In this document: piece by piece, positions 24,776 through 33,216 of the stretch | Layout: every line of letters begins with the position of its first letter | Position numbering within the stretch: position 1 is the stretch's first letter | NCBI GenBank assembly: GCA_963726975.1 | Contig: CAVSEK010000004.1 | Coordinates: forward strand, 62,001-126,000 | DNA from: CAVSEK01 sp963726975 | GTDB taxonomy: Bacteria > Actinomycetota > Actinomycetes > Mycobacteriales > SCTD01 | Reading direction: 5' to 3' | DNA length: 64,000 nt | The notes under the pieces: generated by a model | Databases searched by the model: none | Told to the model about the DNA's origin: nothing | What the model saw: only the letters and a program-made list of their open reading frames with translations | Translations under genes and position numbers: made by a program

Positions 24776-26323
24776 ATGGACGACCCGGCGCACGACCTCG
24801 ACGACCGGCCGGGCGACCCGGTCGTCGTCGAGCCCTGGCTCGGCGCGCCCGCCCGGTCGTACGCCCGGCGCCCGGCCACGGTCGTCGACGTCCTCGACCG
24901 CGCGGTGCGCCGCTGCCCGCGGGCCACCGCGGTCGTCGACGGCGAGCGGTCGGTGACCTACGAGCAGCTCGGCGGCCTGGTCGAGACGGCCGCGGCGTCG
25001 CTGCTGGCCCGGGGCCTGCAGCCGGGGGACGCGGTCGCGGTCGCGGCCGGCAACACCCTCGAGCAGGCGGTGCTGCTGCTCGCCTGCGCCCGCGCGCAGC
25101 TGGTCATGGTCGGGCTCGGCACCCGGCTCGCCCCGCCGCAGTGGGAGTACATGGCGGGCCACATGCGGGCGCGGCTGCGGTTGGCCGAGCCGCGCTACGC
25201 GCTGGAGGGCGCCGAGGACCTGGCCGCCGTGCTGGCCGAGGCGGGCCCCCGGCCCTGGGCGTACGACGCGGCGACCCAGCAGCCGCCGCAGGACGCGACC
25301 TACGCCGTGGTCTTCACCTCCGGCACGACGGGCCGGCCCAAGGCCTCGCAGGTCGTCCACCGCTGCTCGGTGCACTCCGGGATGAGCTACCAGCGGGTGC
25401 TGCAGCTGCGCGAGGGCGAGGCGACGGCGGTGCTGTTCCCGCTGTCCTACATCTCCGCGGTGCACGCGCACGTGCTGCCGGCGCTGCTGGCCGGCGCGAC
25501 CTGCGTGCTCGTCGACCCGACGTCGCCGAGGGAGTACGTCGAGCAGCTGCGCCGGCACCGGGTCTCGTGGGCGTACGCCGTCCCGAGCTGGTGGCGGCTG
25601 TGCCTGCGGCTGCTCGACGACCTGCCGGCGCTGACCCGGCTGGCCGCGGGCGGCGCGCCGTTCCCGGCCGACCTGCAGCAGTCCCTGCGCGAGCGGCTGC
25701 CGGGCGTGCGGCTGCTCGACGTCTACGGGCTCTCCGAGACGCACTCCCCCGCCTGCATCGCCACCGACGACGACCTGCGCGCCCGCCCGGGCAGCGTCGG
25801 CCGCCCGCTGGACTGCGTGGAGGCCCAGGTGCGCGACGACGACGGGCAGGTCCTCGGACCCGGCGAGCCGGGGGTGCTGTGGCTGCGCGGCTCGCTGGTG
25901 ACCACCGGCTACGCCCGCGACGAGCAGGCCACGGCGCGGGCCGTCGTCGACGGCTGGTTCGACACCGGAGACGTGGCGCGGCTGGACGAGGACGGCTACG
26001 TGACGGTCCTGGACCGCACCAAGGACATGATCAACCGCGGGGGGACGAAGGTGTTCTCGGCCGAGGTGGAGGAGCTGCTGCGGGCCCACCCGGCCGTCGA
26101 GGACGCCGCCGTCGTCGGCGTCCCCGACGCGCTCGCCGGGGAGGCCGTCGCGGCCTTCCTCGTGCTCCGCGCCGAGGTGAGCGACGCGCAGGTCCGCGCC
26201 TGGGTGCGCGAGCGGATGGCCGACCACGCGGCTCCCAAGACGGTCGTGCGGCTCGACGAGCTCCCCCGCAACGCCGTCGGCAAGACCGACAAGGCCGCCC
26301 TGCGCGCGCGGGCGGGCGCGTGA
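24776..26323 (+). CDS. AMP-forming acyl-CoA synthetase/ligase
   Basis: ANL-superfamily adenylating enzyme of 515 residues that activates a carboxylic acid as acyl-AMP and then usually CoA thioester. Motifs: P-loop FTSGTTGRPKASQ (about 180-193), YGLSET (A5, about 318), GWFDTGDVARLDEDGY (A7) and the hinge DRTKDMINRGG, with the catalytic lysine in NAVGKTDKAAL near the C-terminus. The substrate (fatty, aryl or other acid) is not clear. ATG 24776 is set by the -10 spacing. The stop overlaps the helicase start (GTGA). Confidence 0.9.
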   Translation: MDDPAHDLDDRPGDPVVVEPWLGAPARSYARRPATVVDVLDRAVRRCPRATAVVDGERSVTYEQLGGLVETAAASLLARGLQPGDAVAVAAGNTLEQAVLLLACARAQLVMVGLGTRLAPPQWEYMAGHMRARLRLAEPRYALEGAEDLAAVLAEAGPRPWAYDAATQQPPQDATYAVVFTSGTTGRPKASQVVHRCSVHSGMSYQRVLQLREGEATAVLFPLSYISAVHAHVLPALLAGATCVLVDPTSPREYVEQLRRHRVSWAYAVPSWWRLCLRLLDDLPALTRLAAGGAPFPADLQQSLRERLPGVRLLDVYGLSETHSPACIATDDDLRARPGSVGRPLDCVEAQVRDDDGQVLGPGEPGVLWLRGSLVTTGYARDEQATARAVVDGWFDTGDVARLDEDGYVTVLDRTKDMINRGGTKVFSAEVEELLRAHPAVEDAAVVGVPDALAGEAVAAFLVLRAEVSDAQVRAWVRERMADHAAPKTVVRLDELPRNAVGKTDKAALRARAGA

Positions 26324-28830
26324 GCCTCGCCGACCGCCTGCCGGCGACCGACGACCCGGACGAGGTGTTCGAGGTCTTCGAGACCTGGGTCGGCGAGCGG
26401 GGGCTGACGCTCTACCCGGCGCAGACGGAGGCCCTGATCGAGGTGGTCTCCGGCGCCAACGTCGTGCTCGCCACGCCGACCGGTTCGGGCAAGAGCCTCG
26501 TCGCGACGGGGGCGCACTTCGCCGCGATGGCCCGCGGGGTGCGCACCTGGTACACCGCGCCGCTCAAGGCGCTGGTGAGCGAGAAGTTCTTCGCGCTCGT
26601 CGAGGTCTTCGGCGCCGACGCCGTGGGGCTGGCGACCGGCGACGCGAGCGTCAACAGCGGGGCGCCCATCGTGTGCTGCACCGCCGAGGTGCTGGCCAAC
26701 CGCGCGCTGCGCGAGGGCCGGCGCGCCGACCTCGGCCAGGTCGTCATGGACGAGTTCCACTTCTACGCCGACCCCTCGCGCGGCTGGGCCTGGCAGGTGC
26801 CGCTGCTCGAGCTGCCGCAGGCGCAGTTCCTGCTCATGTCGGCGACCCTCGGCGACATGACCCGCGTGCGCGACGGGCTGACCCGCCGCACCGGCCGGCC
26901 CACCGCGCTCGTCACCTCCGTCGAGCGTCCCGTCCCGCTCTACCCGTCGTACGTCACCACCCCGCTGCACGAGACCGTCGAGGGCCTGCTCGCCGGCGGG
27001 CAGGCGCCGCTCTACGTCGTGCACCCGACGCAGGCGGGCGCCGCGGAGCAGGCGCAGTCGCTCATGAGCCTCAACGTCTGCACCCGCGAGGAGAAGGACG
27101 CGATCGCCGAGGCCATCGGCGCCTTCCGCTTCTCCACCGGGTTCGGCAGGACGCTGTCCCGCCTGGTGCGGCACGGCGTCGGCGTGCACCACGCCGGGAT
27201 GCTGCCCAAGTACCGCCGGCTCGTCGAGGTGCTGGCCCAGCAGGGCCTGCTCAAGGTCATCTGCGGCACCGACACCCTCGGCGTGGGCATCAACGTCCCG
27301 ATCCGCACCGTCGTCATGACGTCGCTGACCAAGTACGACGGCGTCCGGGTGCGGCACCTGAGCGCCCGCGAGTTCGCCCAGGTCGCGGGACGCGCGGGGC
27401 GAGCCGGTTTCGACACCGCCGGCGGCGTCGTCGTCGAGGCGCCCGAGCACGACATCGAGAACGCGCGCCGGCTCGCCAAGGCCGGCGACGACCCCAAGAA
27501 GCGCCGGCGGGTCGAGCGCAAGAAGGCACCCGAGGGCTTCGTGTCGTGGGGCCAGCCGACCTTCGAGCGGCTGGTGGCCGCCGAGCCCGAGCCGCTCACG
27601 CCGTCGTTCCGCGTGTCGCACGCGATGCTGCTGCACGTCGCGCACCGGCCGGGCGACTTCTTCGCGCACATGCGGCACCTGCTGCTCGCCAACGACGCGG
27701 ACCGCGCGACGCAGCGCCGACTGGTCCGCGAGGCCATCGCGGCGTACCGCTCGCTGCTGGCCGGCGGCGTCGTCGAGCGCCTCGCCGAGCCCGACGACGA
27801 GGGGCGCACCGTGCGCGTCACGGTCGACCTGCAGCCCGACTTCGCGCTCAACCAGCCGCTCGCGCCGTTCGCCCTGGCCGCGCTGGACCTGCTCGACCGG
27901 GAGGCCCCGACGTACGCCCTGGACGTGCTCTCGGTGCTCGAGGCGACGCTCGACGACCCGCGGCAGGTGCTGCTCGCGCAGCGCACGAAGGCGCGCGGCG
28001 AGGCGGTCGCCGAGATGAAGGCGCAGGGCATCGAGTACGACGAGCGCATGGAGCGGCTCGAGGAGGTCACCTGGGCGAAGCCGCTCGAGGAGCTGCTGCT
28101 CGCCGGCTACGACGCGTACGGCACGGGCCACCCGTGGGTGCGCGACCACCAGCTGTCGCCCAAGTCGGTGGCGCGCGACCTGTTCGAGCGGGCCATGACC
28201 TTCGTCGAGTACGTCTCGTACTACGGCCTCGCGCGCTCGGAGGGGCTGCTGCTGCGCTACCTCGGGGACGCCTACCGCACGCTGCGCCAGACGGTGCCGG
28301 AGGACAGCCGCACCGAGGAGCTCGTCGACCTCGTCGAGTGGCTGGGCGAGCTCGTGCGGCAGGTCGACAGCTCGCTGCTCGACGAGTGGGAGGCGCTGTC
28401 GGCCGGCACCGACGCGGCCTCGCTCGCCTCGGCCGCGACCGAGGTCGAGCGGCCGGCCCGCCCGGTCACCGGCAACCCGCGCGCGTTCCGGGTGCTCGTG
28501 CGCAACGCGGTCTTCCGCCGGGTCGAGCTGCTCGCCCTGCGCCGGCCCGACCTGCTCGCCGAGCTCGACCCGGACGTCGACTGGGTCGCGGCGATGGAGG
28601 ACTACTACGCCGAGCACCAGGTCGTCGGCACCGGGCCGGACGCGCGCGGACCGCAGCTGTTCCAGGTCGAGCAGGGCGCCGAGCTCTGGAGCGTGCGGCA
28701 GGTGCTCGACGACCCCGCCGGCGACCGCGACTGGGCGCTGCTCGCCGAGGTCGACCTGCCGGCCAGCGACGCCGAGGGCACCGCCGTGGTGCACGTGCGG
28801 GGCCTCACCCGCCTGGACGGGCTCGGGTGA
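26320..28830 (+). CDS. Ski2-like DEAD/DExH helicase with DUF3516-type C-terminus
   Basis: Superfamily 2 helicase of 836 residues. Motor motifs: Walker A ATPTGSGKS (about 50-58), TAPLKALVSEK, DExH variant VVMDEFHFY (about 142-150), SAT in LLMSATLGDM, and in lobe 2 VGVHHAGMLPKYR, GTDTLGVGINVP and QVAGRAGRAGFD. The C-terminal half (about 480-836) is helical and lacks further motifs; this layout resembles actinobacterial DUF3516 helicases of unknown RNA/DNA substrate. Coupled to the ligase by a 4-base overlap and to the membrane protein downstream in the same way. Confidence 0.88.
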   Translation: MSLADRLPATDDPDEVFEVFETWVGERGLTLYPAQTEALIEVVSGANVVLATPTGSGKSLVATGAHFAAMARGVRTWYTAPLKALVSEKFFALVEVFGADAVGLATGDASVNSGAPIVCCTAEVLANRALREGRRADLGQVVMDEFHFYADPSRGWAWQVPLLELPQAQFLLMSATLGDMTRVRDGLTRRTGRPTALVTSVERPVPLYPSYVTTPLHETVEGLLAGGQAPLYVVHPTQAGAAEQAQSLMSLNVCTREEKDAIAEAIGAFRFSTGFGRTLSRLVRHGVGVHHAGMLPKYRRLVEVLAQQGLLKVICGTDTLGVGINVPIRTVVMTSLTKYDGVRVRHLSAREFAQVAGRAGRAGFDTAGGVVVEAPEHDIENARRLAKAGDDPKKRRRVERKKAPEGFVSWGQPTFERLVAAEPEPLTPSFRVSHAMLLHVAHRPGDFFAHMRHLLLANDADRATQRRLVREAIAAYRSLLAGGVVERLAEPDDEGRTVRVTVDLQPDFALNQPLAPFALAALDLLDREAPTYALDVLSVLEATLDDPRQVLLAQRTKARGEAVAEMKAQGIEYDERMERLEEVTWAKPLEELLLAGYDAYGTGHPWVRDHQLSPKSVARDLFERAMTFVEYVSYYGLARSEGLLLRYLGDAYRTLRQTVPEDSRTEELVDLVEWLGELVRQVDSSLLDEWEALSAGTDAASLASAATEVERPARPVTGNPRAFRVLVRNAVFRRVELLALRRPDLLAELDPDVDWVAAMEDYYAEHQVVGTGPDARGPQLFQVEQGAELWSVRQVLDDPAGDRDWALLAEVDLPASDAEGTAVVHVRGLTRLDGLG

Positions 28831-29396
28831 CCCGGCTGGGCCGCGCGGGGCTGCTCGCCGGGGTCGCGGGACCCGCCGCCTTCGTCGGCGCGTGGGTCCT
28901 CGGCGGCCTGCAGCGCCCCGGCTACGACCCCGTGTCGCAGGCGATCAGCCAGCTGGCGCGCAGCGGCACGAGCACGCAGCCGCTCATGACGACCGGCTTC
29001 GTGGCCTTCGGGCTGCTGCTCCCGGCGTACGCCCTCGCGCTGCGCGACCGGGTCGGCACCGCGCCGGCGGTCGCCGCAGCGGTGTCCGGCCTGGCGACGC
29101 TGGCGGTGGCGGCGTCCCCCCTGTCGGCGGCCGGCGCCCAGCCGGTCGACGTGCGGCACGCGGTGGCGGCCGGCACGGGCTACGCCGCGCAGGTGCTCGC
29201 GCCGCTGCTCGCCGCTCGACGGCTGCCGGCGGCGCCGCTGTCGTACGCCGTGTCGGGCACCGCGCTGGCCGCTCTGCTGGGCAGCGTGCTGCTGCCCGAC
29301 CTGACCGGTCTGCTGCAGCGCACCGGCCTCACGGTGGTCGACGCGTGGTACGCCGTCGTCGCCGGCCACCTGCTCCGCACCCGCGTCAGGGGCTGA
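28827..29396 (+). CDS. DUF998-type integral membrane protein
   Basis: A 189-residue protein with about five to six hydrophobic segments and the DUF998 hallmark GYDPVSQAISQLARSGTSTQPLM near the N-terminus. Function unknown. GTG start overlaps the helicase stop. Its 3' end overlaps the convergent acyl-CoA dehydrogenase-like gene by 11 bases. Confidence 0.75.
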   Translation: MTRLGRAGLLAGVAGPAAFVGAWVLGGLQRPGYDPVSQAISQLARSGTSTQPLMTTGFVAFGLLLPAYALALRDRVGTAPAVAAAVSGLATLAVAASPLSAAGAQPVDVRHAVAAGTGYAAQVLAPLLAARRLPAAPLSYAVSGTALAALLGSVLLPDLTGLLQRTGLTVVDAWYAVVAGHLLRTRVRG

Positions 29397-30453
29397 GCTC
29401 GCGCAGCAGCCGCAGCGTCGCCGAGCGCACCGGCCGGGTCTGCGCCTGCACGAGCAGGAACAGCGCCTGCCGGGCCAGGCGCTGCGGCGCCGCGTCGAGC
29501 GCCATCGCGCTGCCGCCGGTGGCCGCGACCAGGCCGGTGGCCGCCCGGACGGCCAGCTCGAGCGACGCCGCGCGCAGCTCCAGGCGGTCGTCCAGCTGGT
29601 CCGGGGCGGGCACGTGGTCCACGAGCGCGTACGCGGTGCGCCGCAGGTCGTCGAGCTCCTCGCCGAGCCGGGCCGCGAGGTCGGCCGCGTCCGGGTCCTC
29701 GCGGCGCACGGCGGTCTCCGCCAGGCGGGCCACCGCCTCGGCGGTGAGGCCGAACACCGCAGGCGTCGCGTTGGCGGTCTTGACCCGGTCGGCCTCGAGC
29801 CACTCGTCCAGGCGCGCCACGTCGGCGACGTCGGCGTCGCCGACCCGCAGGTCGTGCAGCGCCAGGGTGACGGTGCGCGTGCCCTGCACCGCGGCCAGCC
29901 GCAGCGGCGGACCGGCGACCAGGCCGGGCGCCTCCCGAGCCGGCAGGAGCACCTGCACGAGCTCGCCGTCCGGCGACGCCCCGGCGAGGAGCAGCAGGTC
30001 GGCCAGGCCCCAGGACGTCGTCCACGGCACGTCGCCGTCGAGACGCCAGCCGCCCGGGACCCGCACCGCCGTCACCGGTGGCGGCCCGGAGCGCCGCACG
30101 TGCGCGAGCGCGATGGCGCCGAGCGCCGTCCCCGCGCACAGCGCCGCGAGGTGCCGCTCCTTGAGCGCGACGTTGCCGCTGCGCGCCAGCACCGTCACCG
30201 GTGTCGTGTGCTGGGTGGTGACGAACCAGGTCGCCAGGCAGCCGCCGGCGAGCAGCTCGGTGACCTCGCGCTGCACGCGCGCCGGCGCGTCGCTCCCGCC
30301 GTACCCCCGCGGGCCGGCCAGGCCCAGCAGCCCGGCGCGGGCGACCTCGTCGACGACCGCGCGCTGCACGCCGTCCACGTCGGCCCGCTCGGCCTGCGGC
30401 CGCAGCACCTGCTCGGCGACCCGGCGCGCCGCGTCGGTCGGGGAGGGTGCCAC
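29386..30453 (-). CDS. Acyl-CoA dehydrogenase-like protein
   Basis: A 355-residue protein of the acyl-CoA dehydrogenase/flavin monooxygenase superfamily: N-terminal helical domain (VARAGLLGLAGPRGYGGSDAP), beta domain (GGWRLDGDVPWTTSWGLAD) and C-terminal helices (LEADRVKTANATPAVFGL, GGSAMALDAAPQRLARQALF). The catalytic Glu of true dehydrogenases is not evident, so it may be a hydroxylase-type or noncatalytic relative. GTG at 30453 is supported by TACCGT six bases upstream. Divergent from the DUF1697 gene. Confidence 0.8.
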   Translation of the reverse strand: MAPSPTDAARRVAEQVLRPQAERADVDGVQRAVVDEVARAGLLGLAGPRGYGGSDAPARVQREVTELLAGGCLATWFVTTQHTTPVTVLARSGNVALKERHLAALCAGTALGAIALAHVRRSGPPPVTAVRVPGGWRLDGDVPWTTSWGLADLLLLAGASPDGELVQVLLPAREAPGLVAGPPLRLAAVQGTRTVTLALHDLRVGDADVADVARLDEWLEADRVKTANATPAVFGLTAEAVARLAETAVRREDPDAADLAARLGEELDDLRRTAYALVDHVPAPDQLDDRLELRAASLELAVRAATGLVAATGGSAMALDAAPQRLARQALFLLVQAQTRPVRSATLRLLRELSP

Positions 30454-30459
30454 GTGCCC

Positions 30460-30465
30460 ACGGTA
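30460..30465 (-). promoter_or_regulatory. Leaderless -10 hexamer of the acyl-CoA dehydrogenase-like gene
   Basis: TACCGT on the minus strand, six bases before the GTG at 30453. Confidence 0.5.
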
Positions 30466-30506
30466 GGTGGCAGGCTCGGACCGCACGACCGGGGACGGGA
30501 GGCACC

Positions 30507-31035
30507 GTGGAGCGCTGCGCCGTCCTGCTGCGCGGCGTCAACGTGGGCCGGGGCAACCGGTTGGCCATGGCCGACCTGCGGGCGCTGCTCGAGGGGCTCG
30601 GCGGCACGCGAGGTGTCGACCCTGCTCAACAGCGGCAACGCGGTGCTGACCGCGGACCCGCGCGGCCTGGCCGGGCGGGTCGAGGCGGCGCTGCGCGAGC
30701 AGCTCGACCTCGCGGTGGGTGTCGTCGTGCTCACCGCGGGGGAGCTGGCCGCGGTCGTCGCGTCGTGCCCGTGGGAGGAGCGCGCCGCGGCGCAGCCGCA
30801 GCAGGTGCACGTCGCCTACCTCGCCGGCGCGCCCGACGAGGCGGCCGTGCGGGCGCTGCGCGACGTGCCGGGGAACGACGACGTCGCCCTCGGCCCGCGC
30901 GCGCTCTACCTGTCGTACGCCGGCCGGTCGGTCGACAGCCCGCTGGGCAGGGCCCTCACCCGCGCCGACCTCGGCACGGTGTGGACGGCGCGCAACTGGT
31001 CGACGGCGACCCGGCTGGTCGCCCTGGCGGGCTAG
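30507..31035 (+). CDS. DUF1697 family protein, frameshifted
   Basis: Small conserved cytoplasmic protein (about 175 residues) of unknown function. The N-terminus CAVLLRGVNVGRGNRLAMADL and then EVSTLLNSGNAVL are the family signature (LLRGINVGG...LNSGNV). They lie in different frames: one base too many at 30605-30609 separates them, and removing a C gives GLGGTEVSTLLNSGN. Gene length 529 (one more than a multiple of three) agrees. GGGAGG precedes the GTG at 30507. Its stop overlaps the end of the ACP gene by four bases, tail to tail. Confidence 0.8.
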
Positions 31036-31295
31036 CCGTCGGCGTTCAGCGCGGTGTCGAGCTTGGTCATGATGACGTCGAGGAAGCCGCCGATCGTCGT
31101 CAGCCCCTCGAGCTCCTCCTCGGGCAGCTCCACGCCGAGCGCGTCCTCGAGGTCCATCGTGTACTCCACGAGCGACAGCGAGTCGACCTGCAGGTCGTCG
31201 ACGAAGGACTTCTCCTCCTGCACGTCCTGCGGGTCGACCTCGAGCAGCTCCTCGGCCTTGTCCCGCATGACCTGCAGCACCTCAGCGCGTTCCAT
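31032..31295 (-). CDS. acpP: Acyl carrier protein (first of two)
   Basis: An 87-residue acidic acyl carrier protein of type II fatty acid synthesis. The phosphopantetheine Ser is in FVDDLQVDSLSLVEY (about residue 39). Length and charge are typical of AcpP/AcpM. It is the last gene of fabD-fabG-acp but has its own predicted leaderless promoter (TAGCGT) overlapping the fabG stop, which would allow extra ACP to be made. Confidence 0.93.
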   Translation of the reverse strand: MERAEVLQVMRDKAEELLEVDPQDVQEEKSFVDDLQVDSLSLVEYTMDLEDALGVELPEEELEGLTTIGGFLDVIMTKLDTALNADG

Positions 31296-31302
31296 GGGGC
31301 AG

Positions 31303-31308
31303 ACGCTA
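31303..31308 (-). promoter_or_regulatory. -10 hexamer of acp overlapping the fabG stop codon
   Basis: TAGCGT seven bases before the ATG at 31295; its TAG is the stop codon of fabG. Confidence 0.55.
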
Positions 31309-32034
31309 GTGCCCCATGCCCAGGCCGCCGTCCACCGGCAGGACGGCGCCCGTGACGTACGACGACGACTCCCCCGCGAGGAACGCGACGACGCCGGCCA
31401 CCTCGTCGGCGTGCGCGGTGCGGCCGAGCGGGATGGTGCGCAGCAGCTCCTCGCGGCGCGCGTCGCCGAGCTCGGCGGTCATGTCGGTGTCGACGAAGCC
31501 GGGGGCGACGACGTTGCTCGTGATGCCGCGGCTGCCGAGCTCGCGGGCCAGCGACCGGCTGAAGCCGACGAGCCCGGCCTTGCTTGCGGCGTAGTTGGCC
31601 TGCCCCGGCCCGCCGGTCAGCGCCACGACCGACGACACGAAGACCAGCCGCCCCCACCGGCCCTTGAGCATGCCCCGCGAGGCGCGCTTGGCGACCCGGA
31701 ACGCGGCGGTCAGGTTGGCGTCGACGACCCGGGTGAAGGAGTCCTCGCTCATCCGCAGCAGCAGCTGGTCGTCGGTGATGCCGGCGTTGGAGACGAGCAC
31801 CTCGACCGGCCCCTGCGCCTGCTCGACCTCGCGGAAGGCCCGGTCGACGTCGTCGCTGCTCGTCACGTCGCAGCGCACGCCCAGCAGGTCCTCGGGCGCG
31901 CTGCTGCGGTAGGTGACCGCCACCCGGTGCCCCTCCCGCGCGAGCAGCCGGGCGGTCGCGAGGCCGATCCCGCGGTTGCCGCCGGTGACGAGGACCGACC
32001 GGCTCGGGCGCGTCTCGGGTCCGGGAGAGGTCAC
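31306..32034 (-). CDS. fabG: 3-oxoacyl-ACP reductase
   Basis: NADPH-dependent ketoreductase of fatty acid elongation, 242 residues. Motifs: VLVTGGNRGIGLATA (residues 14-28), SNAG (NNAG variant), VSSVVAL and active-site NYAASKAGL (Tyr-x3-Lys, about 150), with the FabG-like C-terminus YVTGAVLPVDGGLGMGH. GTG at 32034 overlaps the fabD stop. Its TAG stop doubles as the -10 of acp. Confidence 0.93.
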   Translation of the reverse strand: MTSPGPETRPSRSVLVTGGNRGIGLATARLLAREGHRVAVTYRSSAPEDLLGVRCDVTSSDDVDRAFREVEQAQGPVEVLVSNAGITDDQLLLRMSEDSFTRVVDANLTAAFRVAKRASRGMLKGRWGRLVFVSSVVALTGGPGQANYAASKAGLVGFSRSLARELGSRGITSNVVAPGFVDTDMTAELGDARREELLRTIPLGRTAHADEVAGVVAFLAGESSSYVTGAVLPVDGGLGMGH

Positions 32035-32918
32035 AGCTGCTCCAGGTGCTCGGGGGTGGACAGGCTGAGCACCCGCACGCCGGGCAGCGTGCGGGACACC
32101 AGGCCGGCGAGGACGCCGCCCGGACCGACCTCGAGCACGGTGTCGACGCCGAGCGCGCCGAGCGCCTCGACGCAGGCGCGCCAGCGCACCGGTGCGGTGA
32201 GCTGCTCGGACAGCAGCGCCGAGGGGTCTGCGCCGTGCGGCTGCGCGGTGACGCCGCTGAGCACCGGGGCCCGTGCCGCCGACCAGGGCACGCCCGACAG
32301 GGCCGCCTCGAGCCGGGGCCGGGCGGGCGCCATGAGCGGCGTGTGGAAGGCGCCGCCGACCTGCAGCGGCAGCACGCGGCGGGCACCGGCGGCCCGCAGC
32401 GCCGGGCCCGCGGCCGCCACCCCCTCGAGCGTGCCGGAGACGACCACGTGCCGCGGGGCGTTGACGTTCGCCGGCCAGACGCCCGCCAGCCCGGCGCACA
32501 CCTGCTCGACCACGTCGTCCTCGAGCCCGAGGACGGCCGCCATCGTGCCGGGCGCCGCGTCGGCAGCCGCCTGCATGGCCGCGCCGCGCTCGGCGACCAC
32601 GCGCACGACCTCGTCGGCCCCCAGGGCGCCGGCGGCGTGCAGCGCGGTGACCTCGCCGAGGCTGTGGCCGGCGACAGCGACGACGGGCAGGTCCGGCAGC
32701 GCGGCGAGCACGAGCAGCGAGCCGAGCAGGGTGGCCAGCTGCGCCTGCGCCGTCGGGCGGAGCTCGTCGGCGTCGGCGTCCAGCAGCAGGCCGGCGACGT
32801 CCCGGCCGACCACCTCGCCCGCCCGCTCGACGACGGCCCAGGAGGGCGTGCCGCGCCACGGCAGGCCGGCTCCCGGGCGCTGCGAGCCCTGCCCGGGCAG
32901 GACGAGGGCGGCGCGCAC
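32031..32918 (-). CDS. fabD: Malonyl-CoA:ACP transacylase
   Basis: Loads malonate onto ACP. A 295-residue acyltransferase with the N-terminal LVLPGQGSQ, nucleophile elbow GHSLGEV (Ser about 86) and catalytic His in GAFHTPLM (about 195); Arg in ERGAAMQAAAD is the malonate carboxylate ligand. GTG start at 32918 is supported by TAGGGT six bases upstream. Head gene of fabD-fabG-acp, divergent from acp2-fabF. Confidence 0.93.
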   Translation of the reverse strand: MRAALVLPGQGSQRPGAGLPWRGTPSWAVVERAGEVVGRDVAGLLLDADADELRPTAQAQLATLLGSLLVLAALPDLPVVAVAGHSLGEVTALHAAGALGADEVVRVVAERGAAMQAAADAAPGTMAAVLGLEDDVVEQVCAGLAGVWPANVNAPRHVVVSGTLEGVAAAGPALRAAGARRVLPLQVGGAFHTPLMAPARPRLEAALSGVPWSAARAPVLSGVTAQPHGADPSALLSEQLTAPVRWRACVEALGALGVDTVLEVGPGGVLAGLVSRTLPGVRVLSLSTPEHLEQL

Positions 32919-32924
32919 CCGGCG

Positions 32925-32930
32925 ACCCTA
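32925..32930 (-). promoter_or_regulatory. Leaderless -10 hexamer of fabD
   Basis: TAGGGT six bases before the GTG at 32918. Only 15 bases separate it from the opposing -10 of acp2. Confidence 0.6.
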
Positions 32931-32945
32931 GCCGCGCCGCCGATC

Positions 32946-32951
32946 TACGCT
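32946..32951 (+). promoter_or_regulatory. Leaderless -10 hexamer of acp2
   Basis: TACGCT seven bases before the GTG at 32959. A -35 box for this promoter would fall on top of the fabD -10. Confidence 0.6.
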
Positions 32952-32958
32952 GACGGGC

Positions 32959-33216
32959 GTGAGCGACGCCGACCCGTACGCCCGCCTGCGGACGCTGTCC
33001 GCCGGACTGCTCAGCGTGCCCGAGCGCGACCTCGCGCGGGAGGCGCGGCTCGTCGACGACCTCGGCGTCGACAGCCTCGCCGCGATCGAGTGGGGCATGG
33101 CCATCGAGGACGAGTTCGGCGTGGCGCTGCCCGACGACGCGTGGGAGACCACCGAGTCGTACGGCGCCGTCGAGGACCTGCTCACCCGGCTGCTCGCGGC
33201 CGCGCCCTCCTCGTGA
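32959..33216 (+). CDS. Second acyl carrier protein
   Basis: An 85-residue acyl carrier protein with the attachment Ser in LVDDLGVDSLAAIEW (about residue 35). It differs clearly from the first ACP. Its stop overlaps the fabF start (GTGA), so it is probably the dedicated partner of this ketosynthase. Having two ACPs in a small cluster suggests that they serve separate pathways or chain-length classes. Confidence 0.9.
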   Translation: MSDADPYARLRTLSAGLLSVPERDLAREARLVDDLGVDSLAAIEWGMAIEDEFGVALPDDAWETTESYGAVEDLLTRLLAAAPSS

